From NCBI GenBank assembly GCA_963741055.1, contig CAVUGU010000008.1, positions 1 through 64,000 on the forward strand: a stretch of DNA of 64,000 nt. The letters are read 5' to 3'. This document shows positions 34,033 through 44,881 of the stretch, piece after piece (within the stretch, counting starts at the first letter, position 1; each line of letters starts with the position of its first letter). This stretch comes from Bog-756 sp963741055. Lineage in GTDB: Bacteria; Actinomycetota; Acidimicrobiia; Acidimicrobiales; RAAP-2. The notes below the pieces were generated by a model, which did no database searches, had not been told where the DNA came from, and worked only from the letters and a program-made list of their open reading frames with translations. A program made the position numbers and the translations under genes.

Positions 34033-34850
34033 GCAAAGCCGGGCGGCGCCGATCCGGTTCCGCCCGCGGTCCTCGATCGTCCTCGCGGTCACCTCGCTGG
34101 TCGGGCTGGTCGGCTTCGGCTGGCCCCTGCTGATCCACGCCCAGGCGGGGGCCAACAGCGCGCACGCCGGGGACGCGCCGTGGCTGTTCGTCGCCGATCC
34201 TCCCCCTTCTGCTCGCGGTGGTGCTGGCCGAACTCGGCGAGGGGAACCTCGACGCGAAGGCCATCGCCATGCTCGGGATCCTCGCCGCGTGCGGCTGCGC
34301 GCTGCGGGTGCCGAGCCCGGGAGTGGCGGGCTTCGAGCCGGTCTTCTTCCTGTTGATCCCCTCCGGACGCGTCCTCGGACGCGGGTTCGGCTTCGTGCTC
34401 GGTGCGGTGACCATCGCTGCGTCGGCACTGGTGACCGGCGGGGTCGGCCCGTGGCTTCCCTTCCAGATGTTCGGTGCCGCTTGGATGGGCTTCGGCGCAG
34501 GGTGCCTGCCACCTGCTCGTGGAAGGGCGGAGCTCGCCATGCTGGCGGCCTACGCGGCGGTCTCCTCGCTCGTGTACGGGGCCCTCCTCAACCTCTGGTT
34601 CTGGCCCTTCGGGGCGGGGACGACGACGAGCTTCTCCTTCGTCCCCGGCGCGGGCCTCGCGCACAACCTGCACAGCTTCTTGCTGTTCGACCTCACCACT
34701 TCGCTCGGATTCGACATCCCGCGCGCGGTCACCAACTCGGTCCTCGTGCTGCTGCTCGGCCGGCCGGTCATGGCCGCGCTCCGCAGGGCCAACCGGCGCG
34801 CCGCCTTCGAGGCTCCGGTGGTGTTCGACGCGGCACCCGGCTCGACCTGA
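34022..34850 (+). CDS. ECF transporter S component, probably for cobalamin (frame break near 34200)
   Basis: ATG 34022 gives MSAEQSRAAPIRFRPRSSIV followed by a helix (VLAVTSLVGLVGFGWPLLI). After AGDAPWLFVA one extra base near 34200 shifts the frame. The next frame continues ILPLLLAVVLAELGEG, AIAMLGILAACGCALR, GFEPVFFLLIPSGRVLGRGF and LVTGGVGPWLPFQMFGAAWM, ending LGRPVMAALRRANRRA. With ~275 residues and about six helices it fits the S component that binds the vitamin within the membrane. The riboswitch and operon context point to B12 (CbrT-like role); the sequence alone does not prove the substrate. Confidence 0.8.
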
Positions 34851-34897
34851 CCGACCGCCGCGGTCGCATCGGGGCCCGGCGATGCCAGACTGTCGGC

Positions 34898-36450
34898 GTG
34901 GCCCGCAGGGGTACGGCGAGCACCGCACGGCCGCAGAAACCTCGTCGCCTGGCGGCTGCTCGGCGCAGGTGCGCTCTTGCTCTGCACGTCGTGCACGACG
35001 GCCACCGCTCAACTGCGGCGAGCGGATGCTCGCCTCCCACCGGCCGGCACCGACGGCGTCGACGACCACCACCACGACCGAGCCACCCTTGCCGGTGGCT
35101 CCCGTGCAGTGGACCCCCTGCGGTGACCTCCAGTGCGGCTCGGTGACAGTACCGCTCGACTACAGGCGTCCCGAGGGCGCGACCATCCAGATCGCGGTCG
35201 CACGCCACCCCGCCGAGATCCCCTCGGAACGGATCGGCTCGATCGTGATCAATCCGGGCGGACCGGGCGGTTCGGGCATCGACGACTTGCCGAACGAGCT
35301 CTCGGTCCTCACACCCGGTCTGCTCGACCGGTTCGACATCGTCTCCTTCGACCCGCGGGGGGTGCAGCGCTCGTCACCGGTCACCTGCTCGACCGGGCCG
35401 AGCTCGGGCCCGGTCGGACAATTGATCGACCCGGTCCCGACCACTTCCGCGCAGCAGCTGGCGCTTCTCCAGAACGACCAGGGGTTCGCAGCGGCCTGTG
35501 AGCGCCTGAGTGGTGCGATCCTGCCGTACGTCGGCACGGTCGACACCGCGCGCGATCTCGACCGGATCCGAGCCTCGCTCGGGGACGCGCAGCTGACCTT
35601 CATCGGCCATTCGTACGGCACCCTTCTCGGCGCGACCTACGCGGAGCTCTTCCCGACCCACGTCCGGGCGATGGTGCTCGACGGCGCGATCGATCCGGCG
35701 CTCAGCGCGACGGCGTACGCGACCCAGCAGGCCGAGAGCTTCGAATCGGAGCTCGATTCCTTCTTCGCCTGGTGCGCGGGCGACTCGAGCTGTCCGTGGC
35801 GACCTGTCGGCGACCCGACCACCGCACTGCTCGCACTGATCCAGGCCAGTGCGACTCGACCGCTCCCGTCCGGCAGCGGCACCGCGGGACCGGGCGAGAT
35901 CTACGACGCACTCCTCGCAGGTCTCGGCTCCCAGTCGTCGTGGCCGACCCTCGCCGCCGCACTCGCCGACGCCGCGGCCGGCAACGGTGCCGAGGTCACC
36001 TCGATGACCGATCGCTACGAAACCGGTGGTTCGACCAACGGCGCGGACGCCGAACAGGCGATCGACTGTCTCGACCACCCGGTCGACCGGCAACCCTCGG
36101 AGTATCCGGCGCTCGCCGCCGCGTCCGCATCGGTGGCGCCGGTGTTCGGGCCGCTGCTCACCTGGGGCCTCCTCGGCTGCGCGACCTGGCCGGCGCTCCC
36201 GACTCGGACGCCGGCTCCTGCGTCGGACCCGGGCGCCCCGCCCGTCCTGGTGGTCGGCACCAGTGAAGACCCGGTGACCCCGTATGCATGGGCGGTCTCG
36301 CTCGCCCACGAGCTCTCCGGCGGTGCGCTCCTCACCTGGGACGGCCAGAGCCACGTGGCCTACTTCTACAGTCCCTGCGTCCGCGCCGCGGTCGAGAGCT
36401 ACCTGATCGGCGGGATCCTGCCGGCGCCGGGCGCCACCTGCACCGACTGA
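34898..36450 (+). CDS. Exported alpha/beta hydrolase with TAP-like C-terminal domain (N-terminus frame-broken)
   Basis: From about 35025 a continuous frame encodes a Thr-rich linker and an S33-type hydrolase. Seen are the oxyanion loop INPGGPGGSG, the block FDPRGVQRSSPVTC, nucleophile Ser in FIGHSYGTLLG (codon at 35611), the Asp in VVGTSEDPVTPYAWA and the His in DGQSHVAYF. The layout equals actinobacterial tripeptidyl-aminopeptidase-like proteases (SlpD/Hip1 type), which act outside the cell. The signal peptide is split: VARRGTASTARPQKPRRLA starts at GTG 34898, while the hydrophobic part and lipobox (LLGAGALLLCTSC) lie in another frame, so one or two indels fall at 34940-35020. True substrate unknown. 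Confidence 0.8.
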
Positions 36451-36626
36451 CCCGGCAGCCCGACAGCCCACCGAGGCCGCGACCCGCGCGCTCGCCGCGT
36501 CGTTCGGTCGTCGCGCAGCGGGCGGTGCAGATCGTCGCGCCCCTCGAGTCGCCGGACACCTTGTCGTCACCATCTTGACCACGAGGACCGCAGGCAGGAA
36601 GCTGAACGCGTCGGGAGACTTCGGGA

Positions 36627-37097
36627 GTGTGCGACGTGGGCAATTGGAGCAGGGACGAGATCGAGAAGGCCTTCACCGAGTACCAGCGGCGGGCGGCCGA
36701 CGCCGGGGCGAGCGGGGAGTGGCGCGACTGGGCGGACCTGTTCACCGACGACGCGACCTATATCGAGCACCACTTCGGGACCTTCACCGGTAAGGACGCG
36801 ATCTACGAGTGGATCAGCTCGACCATGAAGGAGTACCCGGGTCGTGACATGCCCGAGTTCCCGATCGAGTGGTACGTCATCGACGACCAGCGCGGCTGGG
36901 TGGTCTGCCAGGTCTGGAACCGGATGCGTGACCCGGGCGACGGCAGCCTGCATCAGGAGTACAACTTCACGCTCCTCAAGTACGCCGGGGACGGCAGGTG
37001 GTCCTACGAGGAGGACATCTACAACCCGCTGCGCTTCGGCGCGATGGTCGCCGAGTGGGAGGCCGCCCGGGCCGCGGCCGACGAGAGCGCGACCTGA
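36627..37097 (+). CDS. NTF2/SnoaL-like protein
   Basis: A 156-residue cone-fold protein. It opens with NWSRDEIEKAFTEYQRRAAD and WADLFTDDATYIEHHFGTFT and continues with DMPEFPIEWYVIDDQRGWV and YEEDIYNPLRFGAMVAEWE. Such proteins are ketosteroid-isomerase-like hydratases, cyclases or binding proteins; no catalytic set can be assigned. GTG 36627 is taken; GTG 36636 is also possible. It lies 23 bases before the aldo/keto reductase gene, so the two may be co-transcribed. Confidence 0.8.
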   Translation: MCDVGNWSRDEIEKAFTEYQRRAADAGASGEWRDWADLFTDDATYIEHHFGTFTGKDAIYEWISSTMKEYPGRDMPEFPIEWYVIDDQRGWVVCQVWNRMRDPGDGSLHQEYNFTLLKYAGDGRWSYEEDIYNPLRFGAMVAEWEAARAAADESAT

Positions 37098-37119
37098 GCG
37101 AGCGGGGTACGGTTCGGAG

Positions 37120-37987
37120 GTGGAGCGCCGGCGACTCGGAAGGACCGGTCACCACTCCTCGGTGGCGATCCTCGGTGGTGCCGCGTTCTGGGGCACCGAT
37201 CCGGCGGTCACCGAGGAGGCCTTCGACGCGGCCCTCGGCGCCGGTGTCAACCACCTCGACGTCGCGCCCCAGTACGGACGGGCGCAGGAGTTGCTCGGTC
37301 CGCTCGTGCCTGCGGTGCGCGGCGACCTCTTCGTGGCCTGCAAGACGCTCCGCCGCGACCCCGACGGCGTGCGCGGCGCAACTCGACGAGTCGCTCCGAC
37401 TGCTCGGCTGCGAGTACTTCGACCTCTACCAGCTGCACGCGGTGACGGACGTCGAAGAGCTCGACGCGCGCCGCGGAGCCGTCGAGGCGGTCCTCGAGGC
37501 CCGCGACGACGGCCGTTGTCACTTCGCAGGGATCACCGGGCACGGGCTCGACACCCCGGCCGCTCAACTGGAGGCCCTGCGCCGCTACGACCTCGACACG
37601 GTGATGTTCCCGGTCAACCCCCAGCTGTGGTCGGACACCTCGTACCGCCGTGATGCGGAGGCGCTGCTCCAGCTCGCCGAGGAGCGCGATCTCGGGGTCA
37701 TGGCGATCAAGGCGGTCGCCGCACGGCCCTGGGCCGGCCGGCCCCCGACCACGACCACCTGGTACGAGCCGTACACGAGCCGCGAGGAAGTCGCCCGCGG
37801 CGTCGGCTTCGCGCTCTCGACACCGGGCGTACAGGCGGTGTGCACGCCGAGCGACCTCGGTCTCGTCTCGCTCCTGCTCGAGCTCCTCGACACCGATGCG
37901 CCGGTCGGACTGAGTCCGGACGCCCGGGCGGCCGCGTCCGCAGCGACCCGGCACGAGCCTTCGATCTTCCCGATGCCGGCGGCCTGA
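37120..37987 (+). CDS. Aldo/keto reductase (one-base insertion near 37378)
   Basis: Starts VERRRLGRTGHHSSVAILGG at GTG 37120. The catalytic residues of the family are visible: D47 and Y52 in HLDVAPQYG, K75 in FVACKTLRRD and the His in DLYQLHAV. One extra base near 37378 breaks the frame between DPDGVR and AQLDESLRLLG; the rest runs normally to FPMPAA. The rejoined protein of ~288 residues has family length. It reduces aldehydes or ketones with NADPH; the substrate is unknown. In the same group as the second aldo/keto reductase at 40168 but clearly different in sequence. Confidence 0.82.
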
Positions 37988-38007
37988 GAGCTGGCGGCCC
38001 ACCCGGG

Positions 38008-38448
38008 CTACGACCGGTGGACGAGCACCGGCGCTGCGGCGTGGGTCACGCAGTGGAGAGAGACCGAACCGATGACCACCCCCGCGACCTCGCCGTGGCC
38101 GCGACTGCTCACGACCAGGAGGTCCGCGTGCCGCGAGGCCTCGGTGAGCACCAGCGCCGGGTGCCCTTTGATCACGAGGGCGCGGAGGTGCACGTCGGCG
38201 AACTCCCGAGCCAGCTTGCCCGCGATCTCGTCGAGCATCGCCTGCATGTCGGCTCCGGGGTCGTAGTCCTCCGGCAGGGGCATGGCAGGTCCCCAGCTGA
38301 CCGGCCACTGCCATGCGGTCACCAGGTCGACCGTCGATCCGTCGAGCTCCGCCTGACGGCACGCCCAGCGGGCGGCCTTCACCGAGGCGTCCGAGCCGTC
38401 GACTCCGACCACGATGGTGCCCGTCGGTTCTCGCTCATCGTCTGTCAT
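38008..38448 (-). CDS. Universal stress protein (UspA family)
   Basis: A 146-residue single-domain USP. It has IVVGVDGSDASVKAARWACR, ALVIKGHPALVLTEASRHAD and the ATP-binding C-terminal motif SSRGHGEVAGVVIGSVS (G-x2-G-x9-GS pattern), so it probably binds ATP. ATG 38448 follows GGAGGTGGG. It lies 15 bases after the histone-deacetylase-family gene, with which it is likely co-transcribed. Confidence 0.9.
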   Translation of the reverse strand: MTDDEREPTGTIVVGVDGSDASVKAARWACRQAELDGSTVDLVTAWQWPVSWGPAMPLPEDYDPGADMQAMLDEIAGKLAREFADVHLRALVIKGHPALVLTEASRHADLLVVSSRGHGEVAGVVIGSVSLHCVTHAAAPVLVHRS

Positions 38449-38463
38449 CGCCCACCTCCGGGT

Positions 38464-39477
<1,014 letters not shown>

Positions 39478-39490
39478 GGGGAGCTCTGCG

Positions 39491-40165
39491 TCACGGTGTC
39501 TCGCGCTGAACCGAGAACCAGTCGCGCGCCTCGAGGTAGGGGGAGAACGCCTCGACGATTGCGTCGATGTCGGTGCGGCTCTTCGGCCGCTGCACTTCGT
39601 AGAGACGGGGGAACTCGAGCCAGCCGGTGACCAGCTCCCACAGGCGGAGCGCCGCCGGGCCGGTGGGTGGGTCGACCAGCACGGGGCCGAACAGCGCCTG
39701 GCCGTCGTCGAAGACCAGGGTGGGTACGCCGAAACCGCCCTTCTCCACGACGCTCAGGTGCTCGGCGAGCACCTCGTCGCCGGTGGTCGGATCGGCGATC
39801 GCGGCCTTCACCGTGCCGGGGTCGAGGCCCATTTCGGCGACGAGCTCCTCGGCGACCTCGGGGCGGTGCGGCTTCCTTCCCTCGACGTGGAGTGCCCGTC
39901 CCGCGGTCGCGTACCACTGATCGAGGAGGTCCATCGAGGAACGGCGAAGGTAGGCGCCAATCCGCATCATCGACCAGCCGTAGGTCCACTCGCGCTCCCA
40001 GGCGTGCTTCTTGCCTTCCTGGCGGTTGATCTCCTCGAGGCTGAAGAACCGCCACCGCACCTCGACCCCGGCGGTGTCGCGCACCTCTCTCATCCACAAC
40101 GACGTCTGGTACGCGTACGGGCACATGATGTCGAAGTGGAAGTCGACAGCCGAGGGATCCGTCAT
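39491..40165 (-). CDS. DsbA-family thioredoxin-fold oxidoreductase
   Basis: A 224-residue protein with the active-site block FHFDIMCPYAYQTSLWM. Only one Cys is present in the CPYA motif (C15), so a mono-thiol mechanism as in mycothiol- or glutathione-linked relatives is likely rather than disulfide exchange. Other blocks are WRFFSLEEINRQEGKKHAWE, GGFGVPTLVFDDGQALFGP and a C-terminal helix. It resembles the mycothiol-dependent reductase group of actinobacteria. No signal peptide, so it is cytoplasmic. Two bases separate its start from the end of the aldo/keto reductase, so they form one transcription unit. Confidence 0.84.
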   Translation of the reverse strand: MTDPSAVDFHFDIMCPYAYQTSLWMREVRDTAGVEVRWRFFSLEEINRQEGKKHAWEREWTYGWSMMRIGAYLRRSSMDLLDQWYATAGRALHVEGRKPHRPEVAEELVAEMGLDPGTVKAAIADPTTGDEVLAEHLSVVEKGGFGVPTLVFDDGQALFGPVLVDPPTGPAALRLWELVTGWLEFPRLYEVQRPKSRTDIDAIVEAFSPYLEARDWFSVQRETP

Positions 40166-40167
40166 GG

Positions 40168-41149
40168 TCAGGAGTGTTCGACCACCGGGTGGGGGACGTA
40201 GAGCTCCTCGATGCGCGCGACCTCCTCGTCACCGAGATCGAGCTGCTCGGCCGCCAGCGCATCGGCGACGTGTTCCGGTTTGGTGGCGCCGATGATCGGT
40301 GCGGTGACGCCGGGCTTGCGGAACAGCCAGGCGAGCGCGACCTGTGCCGGCGGCACTCCGAGGCCGGACCCGACCTCCGTCGACCCGTTCGACGACGTCG
40401 AAGTCGGTGGGCTGGGCGTAGAGGTAGTCGGCGAAGCCGTCGGTGTCCGACCGTGCGGTCAGCTTCTCGCCGTCGCGGGTGCGGTTCCCGGCCAGGACGC
40501 CACGTGCGAGCGGACTCCAGGGGATGACCCCCACGCCCTGGTCGATGCAGTAGGGGATCATCTCCCGCTCCTGCTCGCGGTAGAGGAGGTTGTAGTGCGG
40601 CTGCATCGAGACGAAACGGGTCCAGTGCTGCAGGTCGGCGACGTGCTGTGCCTGCGCGAACTGCCATGCGAACATGCTGCTCGCGCCGATGTAGCGCGCC
40701 TTGCCCATGCGGACCACGTCGTGGAGGGCCTCCATCGTCTCCTCGATCGGCGTGCGCGGATCCCACCGATGGATCTGGTAGAGGTCGACGTAGTCCATGT
40801 CGAGCCTCGCCAGGGACGCGTCGATGGCCGACAGGATGTGCTTGCGGGAGAGCCCTCCACCGTTCTCGCCCGGGGTCATCGGCATGAAGACCTTGGTCGC
40901 CACCACCATCTCGTCGCGTCCGAGGAACTTGGGGAGCAACCGGCCGGTCGCTACCTCGCTCGCCCCCTTCGAGTAGGTGTCGGCCGTGTCGAAGAAGGTG
41001 ATGCCCCCCTCGACGGCGGCGCGGATGATCGGTTCCCCGTGGTCCTCGTCGAGCACCCACGGCCGGTCGCTGTCGTTGCCGAAGCTCATCATGCCGAGGC
41101 AGACCCTCGAGACCCGCAGGCCGGTCCTTCCCAGGTTCACGTAGTGCAT
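40168..41149 (-). CDS. Aldo/keto reductase (one-base insertion near 40375)
   Basis: Starts MHYVNLGRTGLRVSRVCLGM; ATG 41149 gives better spacing to CAGGGG than ATG 41155. D54 and Y59 in FFDTADTYSKG, K86 in VVATKVFMP and the His in DLYQIHRWDPRTP form the catalytic set. After FDVVERVDGG an extra base near 40375 shifts the frame. The continuing frame gives PPAQVALAWLFRKPGVTAPI and IIGATKPEHVADALAAEQLD, ending VEHS. Rebuilt length is ~326 residues, as in YakC/Tas-like reductases. It leads the operon with the DsbA-family and histone-deacetylase-family genes. Confidence 0.84.
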
Positions 41150-41155
41150 GGCCAT

Positions 41156-41473
41156 CCCCTGTCCGTGCCGGATCAATCGGTATGGTCCCCTCGGTCTCAA
41201 CCTAGAGCACGGCGACCGCGAGCCGGGCCCTCGACGGAGGGAGAGACCTCGAAGTGGTCGCCGCCGGGGTTCGAGTCCGTGACGGGCACGGCATCCGTTT
41301 GACCAGGACATCTGGCGACCGTCCATCTTAAGGAGACCCACAGCTGGCACTCGTCCGGCGTCAAAGTTGACGGGTTTGGCTGTCGGGTCAAGCCCAGGTC
41401 GGCGTCGGTGCGCCGCGTAGGCGGTGATCGGCTGGGGCGTGCAAGACGGAAGGGGAGCGAGCGAGGTACGAGG
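41156..41473. other. Intergenic region between divergent transcription units
   Basis: About 320 bases lie between the aldo/keto reductase operon and the MacA-like gene. I see no gene in it. TTGACC near 41299 and TTGACG near 41367 could be -35 elements of the exporter operon, but no strong -10 follows at the proper distance. AAGGAG near 41331 has no good frame after it. Confidence 0.45.
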
Positions 41474-42806
41474 TTGCGCGCTGAGCACAAGAAATGGTCC
41501 GCACGGAGGTGGCTGGTTCTCGCTGCGATCGTCGTCGTGCTCGCCGGAGCCGGTGTCGGGACGTGGCTCGCGACCGACAGCTCGGGGGCGGCGACCGGCC
41601 TGACGACCACGACCTCCCTCGAGACCGTGTCGACCGGGACGATCTCGCAGACGGTGGCATCGTCGGGCACGATCGAGCCGGCGAGCCAGGCCAATCTCAA
41701 CTTTGCGGTCTCCGGTCGGGTGACCGCAGTGAACGTGAGTGCCGGGCAGACGGTGAGCGCCGGTCAAGCCCTCGCGACCATCGACGACACGTCGCTGTCG
41801 GCCTCCCTCGCGGTCGCCCAGGCCACCCTCGCCAACGATCAGTCGCAACTCTCTACCGACCAGTCGAACGGTGCGAGCTCGGCCCAGCTCGCGTCCGATT
41901 CGGCCAACGTTGCGTCCGCTCAGTCGCAGGTGGCGAGCGCACAGAGCTCGCTCGCGGACGCAACCCTCGACTCGACGATCGCCGGGACGGTCGCATCGGT
42001 CAACCTGACTGTCGGCCAGCAGGTCACCGGAAGCTCGGCTTCGTCCTCCTCGTCCTCTTCCTCGTCTTCATCGACGGGGTCCGGCGGAACCGACGCCGGC
42101 GGCTCGGGCTCGGGTGGCTCCGGAGGAGCAGGCCTCGGTTCAGGCTCGGGGTCCGGCAGCGGCGCGTCCTCGTCGTCCTCTTCGTCGGGCTCCGGTTCGT
42201 CCTCGGCACAGATCGTCGTGGTCTCGACCGGTTCCTACGTCGTGAACTGCACGGTCAACAGCACTCAGGTGAGCCAGGTGCAGGTCGGCGACCAGGCGAC
42301 GACGACCGTTTCGGGCTCCACCACGCCGGTCTACGGCACGGTCGGATCGATCGGGCTGCTCGCGTCGACGAGCTCGGGAGTCTCGACCTTCCCGGTCGTC
42401 GTCGACGTCACCGGCAGCCCGTCGGGTCTCTACGGGGGATCGAGCGCGAACGTCTCGATCCTCGTCAAGCAGCTCCAGGACGTCATCGTCGTGCCCTCGG
42501 GTGCGATCACCTACAGCGGGGGCGGAACCACGGTGAGCCTCGACTCGAACGGCCACAAGGTCAGCCAGCCGGTGACGCTCGGCATCTCTTCGGGGGGGCA
42601 GACCCAGATCACGAGCGGCCTCTCGGTCGGGGAGCGCATCTACGTCACCCAGATCAGCTTCCGAGGACCGTTGCCGAGCGGCTCGTCGGGATCGCGCGGG
42701 CTTGCGCGGAGGCGCCGGCACCGGTGGCTTCGGCGGTGGCGCCGGCTTCGGCGGTGGCGGTGGCTTCGGTGGCGGTGGCTTCAGCGGCGGCGGGACCGGA
42801 GGATGA
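41474..42806 (+). CDS. MacA/HlyD-like membrane fusion protein with Ser/Gly-rich insert (frame break near 42700)
   Basis: An ~443-residue adaptor. A single membrane helix (WLVLAAIVVVLAGAGVGTWL) is followed by a beta-barrel strand, a lipoyl half (SGRVTAVNVSAGQTVSAGQA), a short helical hairpin rich in Gln/Ala/Ser, and the second lipoyl half (STIAGTVASVNLTVGQQVTG). An ~80-residue Ser/Gly-only linker and the barrel domain (VVSTGSYVVNCTVNSTQVSQ, IVVPSGAITYSGGGTTVSL) follow. Near 42700 the frame changes; the other frame gives a Gly/Phe tail (GAGTGGFGGGAGFGGGGGFG) ending at TGA 42804, overlapping the ATPase start as ATGA. The start is uncertain (TTG 41474 or GTG 41408). It should couple the ABC exporter to the outside. 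Confidence 0.8.
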
Positions 42807-43592
42807 CCGGACCCTCCGGTAACGGCGACGCGGGCCGTCACGACGCGACTGCCGAGCTCCGCTTCGAGGACACCCATCGCCATCCGCGGGTCATTCCTCC
42901 GGTCATCGAGGTCGAGGACGTCTGGAAGACCTACCGGACGGGCTCCCTCGAGGTCGACGCACTGCGGGGCGTGTCGTTCGATGATCCGCACCGGTGAGTA
43001 CGTCGCGATCATGGGCCCCTCCGGATCGGGGAAGTCGACGCTCATGCACATCCTCGGCTGCCTCGACGTCCCGACGTCGGGGTCGTTCCGCCTGGCTGAC
43101 GAGGACGTGAGCACGATGTCCGAGGAGGAGCTCGCGCACGTGCGCAACCGGAGGATCGGCTTCGTCTTCCAGCAGTTCAACTTGCTGCCCTCGCTCACCG
43201 CGTGGCGCAACGTCGAGCTCCCACTGGTCTATGCCGGCATCGACCGGGCGGAGCGTCGGCGCCGGTCGCTCGAGGCGCTCGACCGAGTCGGACTCGCGAG
43301 CCGGGTCGAGCACCGACCTGGTGAGCTCTCGGGTGGACAGCAGCAACGGGTGGCGATGGCGCGGGCGGTCGTGACCGACCCGGCGCTGCTCCTAGCCGAC
43401 GAGCCGACCGGCAATCTCGATTCAGCCTCCGCGGGCGAAGTGCTCGACTTGCTCGCCGAGCTCAACGCATCGGGCCGAACGGTCTTGCTGATCACCCACG
43501 AGGCGGACGTCGCGAACGCGGCTGATCGGATCATGCGAATCCGCGACGGTCAGATCCTCGACGGTGCACCGATCGTGGGGGCGGTGCCGTGA
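42803..43592 (+). CDS. MacB/LolD-type ABC transporter ATPase (one-base insertion near 42977)
   Basis: ATG 42803 begins a ~40-residue hydrophilic extension, then VIEVEDVWKTYRTGSLEVDA LRGVSF. One extra base near 42977 breaks the frame; the next continues MIRTGEYVAIMGPSGSGKST (Walker A), VFQQFNLLPSLTAWRNVELP (Q loop), LSGGQQQR (signature), LLLADEPTGNLD (Walker B) and LITHEADVA (H loop). Rejoined length (~262) is normal. It energises the permease encoded directly after, with which it overlaps as GTGA. Confidence 0.87.
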
Positions 43593-44833
43593 ACGTCCTC
43601 GAGACCTTCCGGACCGGCTTCGAGGCGGTGCTCTCCCACCGGCTGCGGTCCGGGCTGACCGTGCTCGGCATCATGATCGGGATCGCAGCGGTCATCCTCA
43701 CGGTCGGTCTCGGCGAAGGGGCGCAACAACAGGTCAGTTCACAGATCTCGGCGCTCGGTTCGAACCTGTTGACGGTGACGCCGGGCAGCACCACCTCGAG
43801 CAGTGGCATCCGGGGTGGTTTCGGTACGGCGTCGACGCTGACCCTCGGTGACGCGACGGCGCTCTCGTCCAAGGTCGTGGCACCCGACGTCGCCGCGGTG
43901 GCGCCGGCCACCAGCGTGTCCGAGACGTTGGTCGCCGGGTCCAGCAACTGGACGACGACGGTGGTCGGGACCGAGCCTTCGTGGCTGACCGTTCGCGGAC
44001 GGTCGATGACCGAGGGCCGGTTCATCGCGGCGGTCGATCTCTCCAACCGCGCCGACGTGGTCGTCCTCGGCTCGACCACCTCCGAGGAGCTCTTCGGTGC
44101 CCGCGACCCGGTGGGTCAGACCGTCAACGTCGCCGGCGTCCCGATGTCGGTGATCGGGGTGCTCAACACGGTGGGCTCGAGCGGCTCGTCCAGCACCACC
44201 TCCGATCCCGACGACCAGGCGATCATCCCGATCACGACGGCGGCGACTCAGATCTTCGGCGGCGCGAGCCGCAACTCGGTGAGCCAGATCCTGCTCGAGG
44301 CCACCTCGTCGTCGACCCTCTCCGCCGCGTACCAGGAGACCGACGCCGAATTGCTCAGCCTGCACGGCATCACCACGGCCACTGAGGCCGACTTCACCAT
44401 CACCAGCGAGGCGCAGCTCCTCTCGACCGCGACCTCGGTCGATCGGACCTTGACGGTGCTGCTCGGTGGGATCGCAGCCATCTCTCTACTGGTCGGGGGC
44501 ATCGGTGTGATGAACATCATGTTGGTGTCAGTCACCGAACGGATACGTGAGATCGGTCTCCGCAAGGCCCTCGGAGCGACGCCACGGGTGATCCGTCGTC
44601 AGTTCCTGGTGGAGGCCTCCATCCTCGGCTCGGTGGGTGGTCTGCTCGGGGTCGCGCTCGGTCTGATCGGGGCAGTCGTCTTGCCACACTTCATCTCCGA
44701 CCCGATCGCGGTGTCGGCGGCCGCGACCGCCGGCGCCATCGCGATCGCCATCGCGATCGGGATCGGCTTCGGGGTCTATCCCGCCGGCCGGGCTGCCAGG
44801 CTCGCGCCGATCGACGCGCTGAGGAGCGAATAG
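43589..44833 (+). CDS. MacB-like ABC transporter permease
   Basis: A 414-residue MacB/FtsX-type permease. An N-terminal helix (LRSGLTVLGIMIGIAAVILT) is followed by a ~230-residue extracytoplasmic MacB-like domain (SSQISALGSNLLTVTPGSTT, RGRSMTEGRFI). Three C-terminal helices follow, with the family block GIGVMNIMLVSVTERIREIG LRKALGA and an ending PAGRAARLAPIDALRSE. Such permeases work as mechanotransmitters for export of peptides, lipids or drugs. It is frame-intact and overlaps the ATPase gene by four bases. Confidence 0.9.
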   Translation: MNVLETFRTGFEAVLSHRLRSGLTVLGIMIGIAAVILTVGLGEGAQQQVSSQISALGSNLLTVTPGSTTSSSGIRGGFGTASTLTLGDATALSSKVVAPDVAAVAPATSVSETLVAGSSNWTTTVVGTEPSWLTVRGRSMTEGRFIAAVDLSNRADVVVLGSTTSEELFGARDPVGQTVNVAGVPMSVIGVLNTVGSSGSSSTTSDPDDQAIIPITTAATQIFGGASRNSVSQILLEATSSSTLSAAYQETDAELLSLHGITTATEADFTITSEAQLLSTATSVDRTLTVLLGGIAAISLLVGGIGVMNIMLVSVTERIREIGLRKALGATPRVIRRQFLVEASILGSVGGLLGVALGLIGAVVLPHFISDPIAVSAAATAGAIAIAIAIGIGFGVYPAGRAARLAPIDALRSE

Positions 44834-44881
44834 TCCGTGTCCACAACCTGCGACAACCAGGAAGACAAGAAGGAAGAGGAA

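Noticed and set aside
41262..41290. GGTTCGAGTCCGTGACGGG looks like a tRNA T-loop and 3' end.
   Set aside because: The five-base T-stem does not pair, and no matching acceptor, D or anticodon arms are found upstream, so it is a chance match in an intergenic region.
42020..42210. Ser/Gly-only stretch in the first membrane fusion protein, considered as an assembly artefact.
   Set aside because: The reading frame is kept through it, codons vary, and the second fusion protein has comparable low-complexity linkers.
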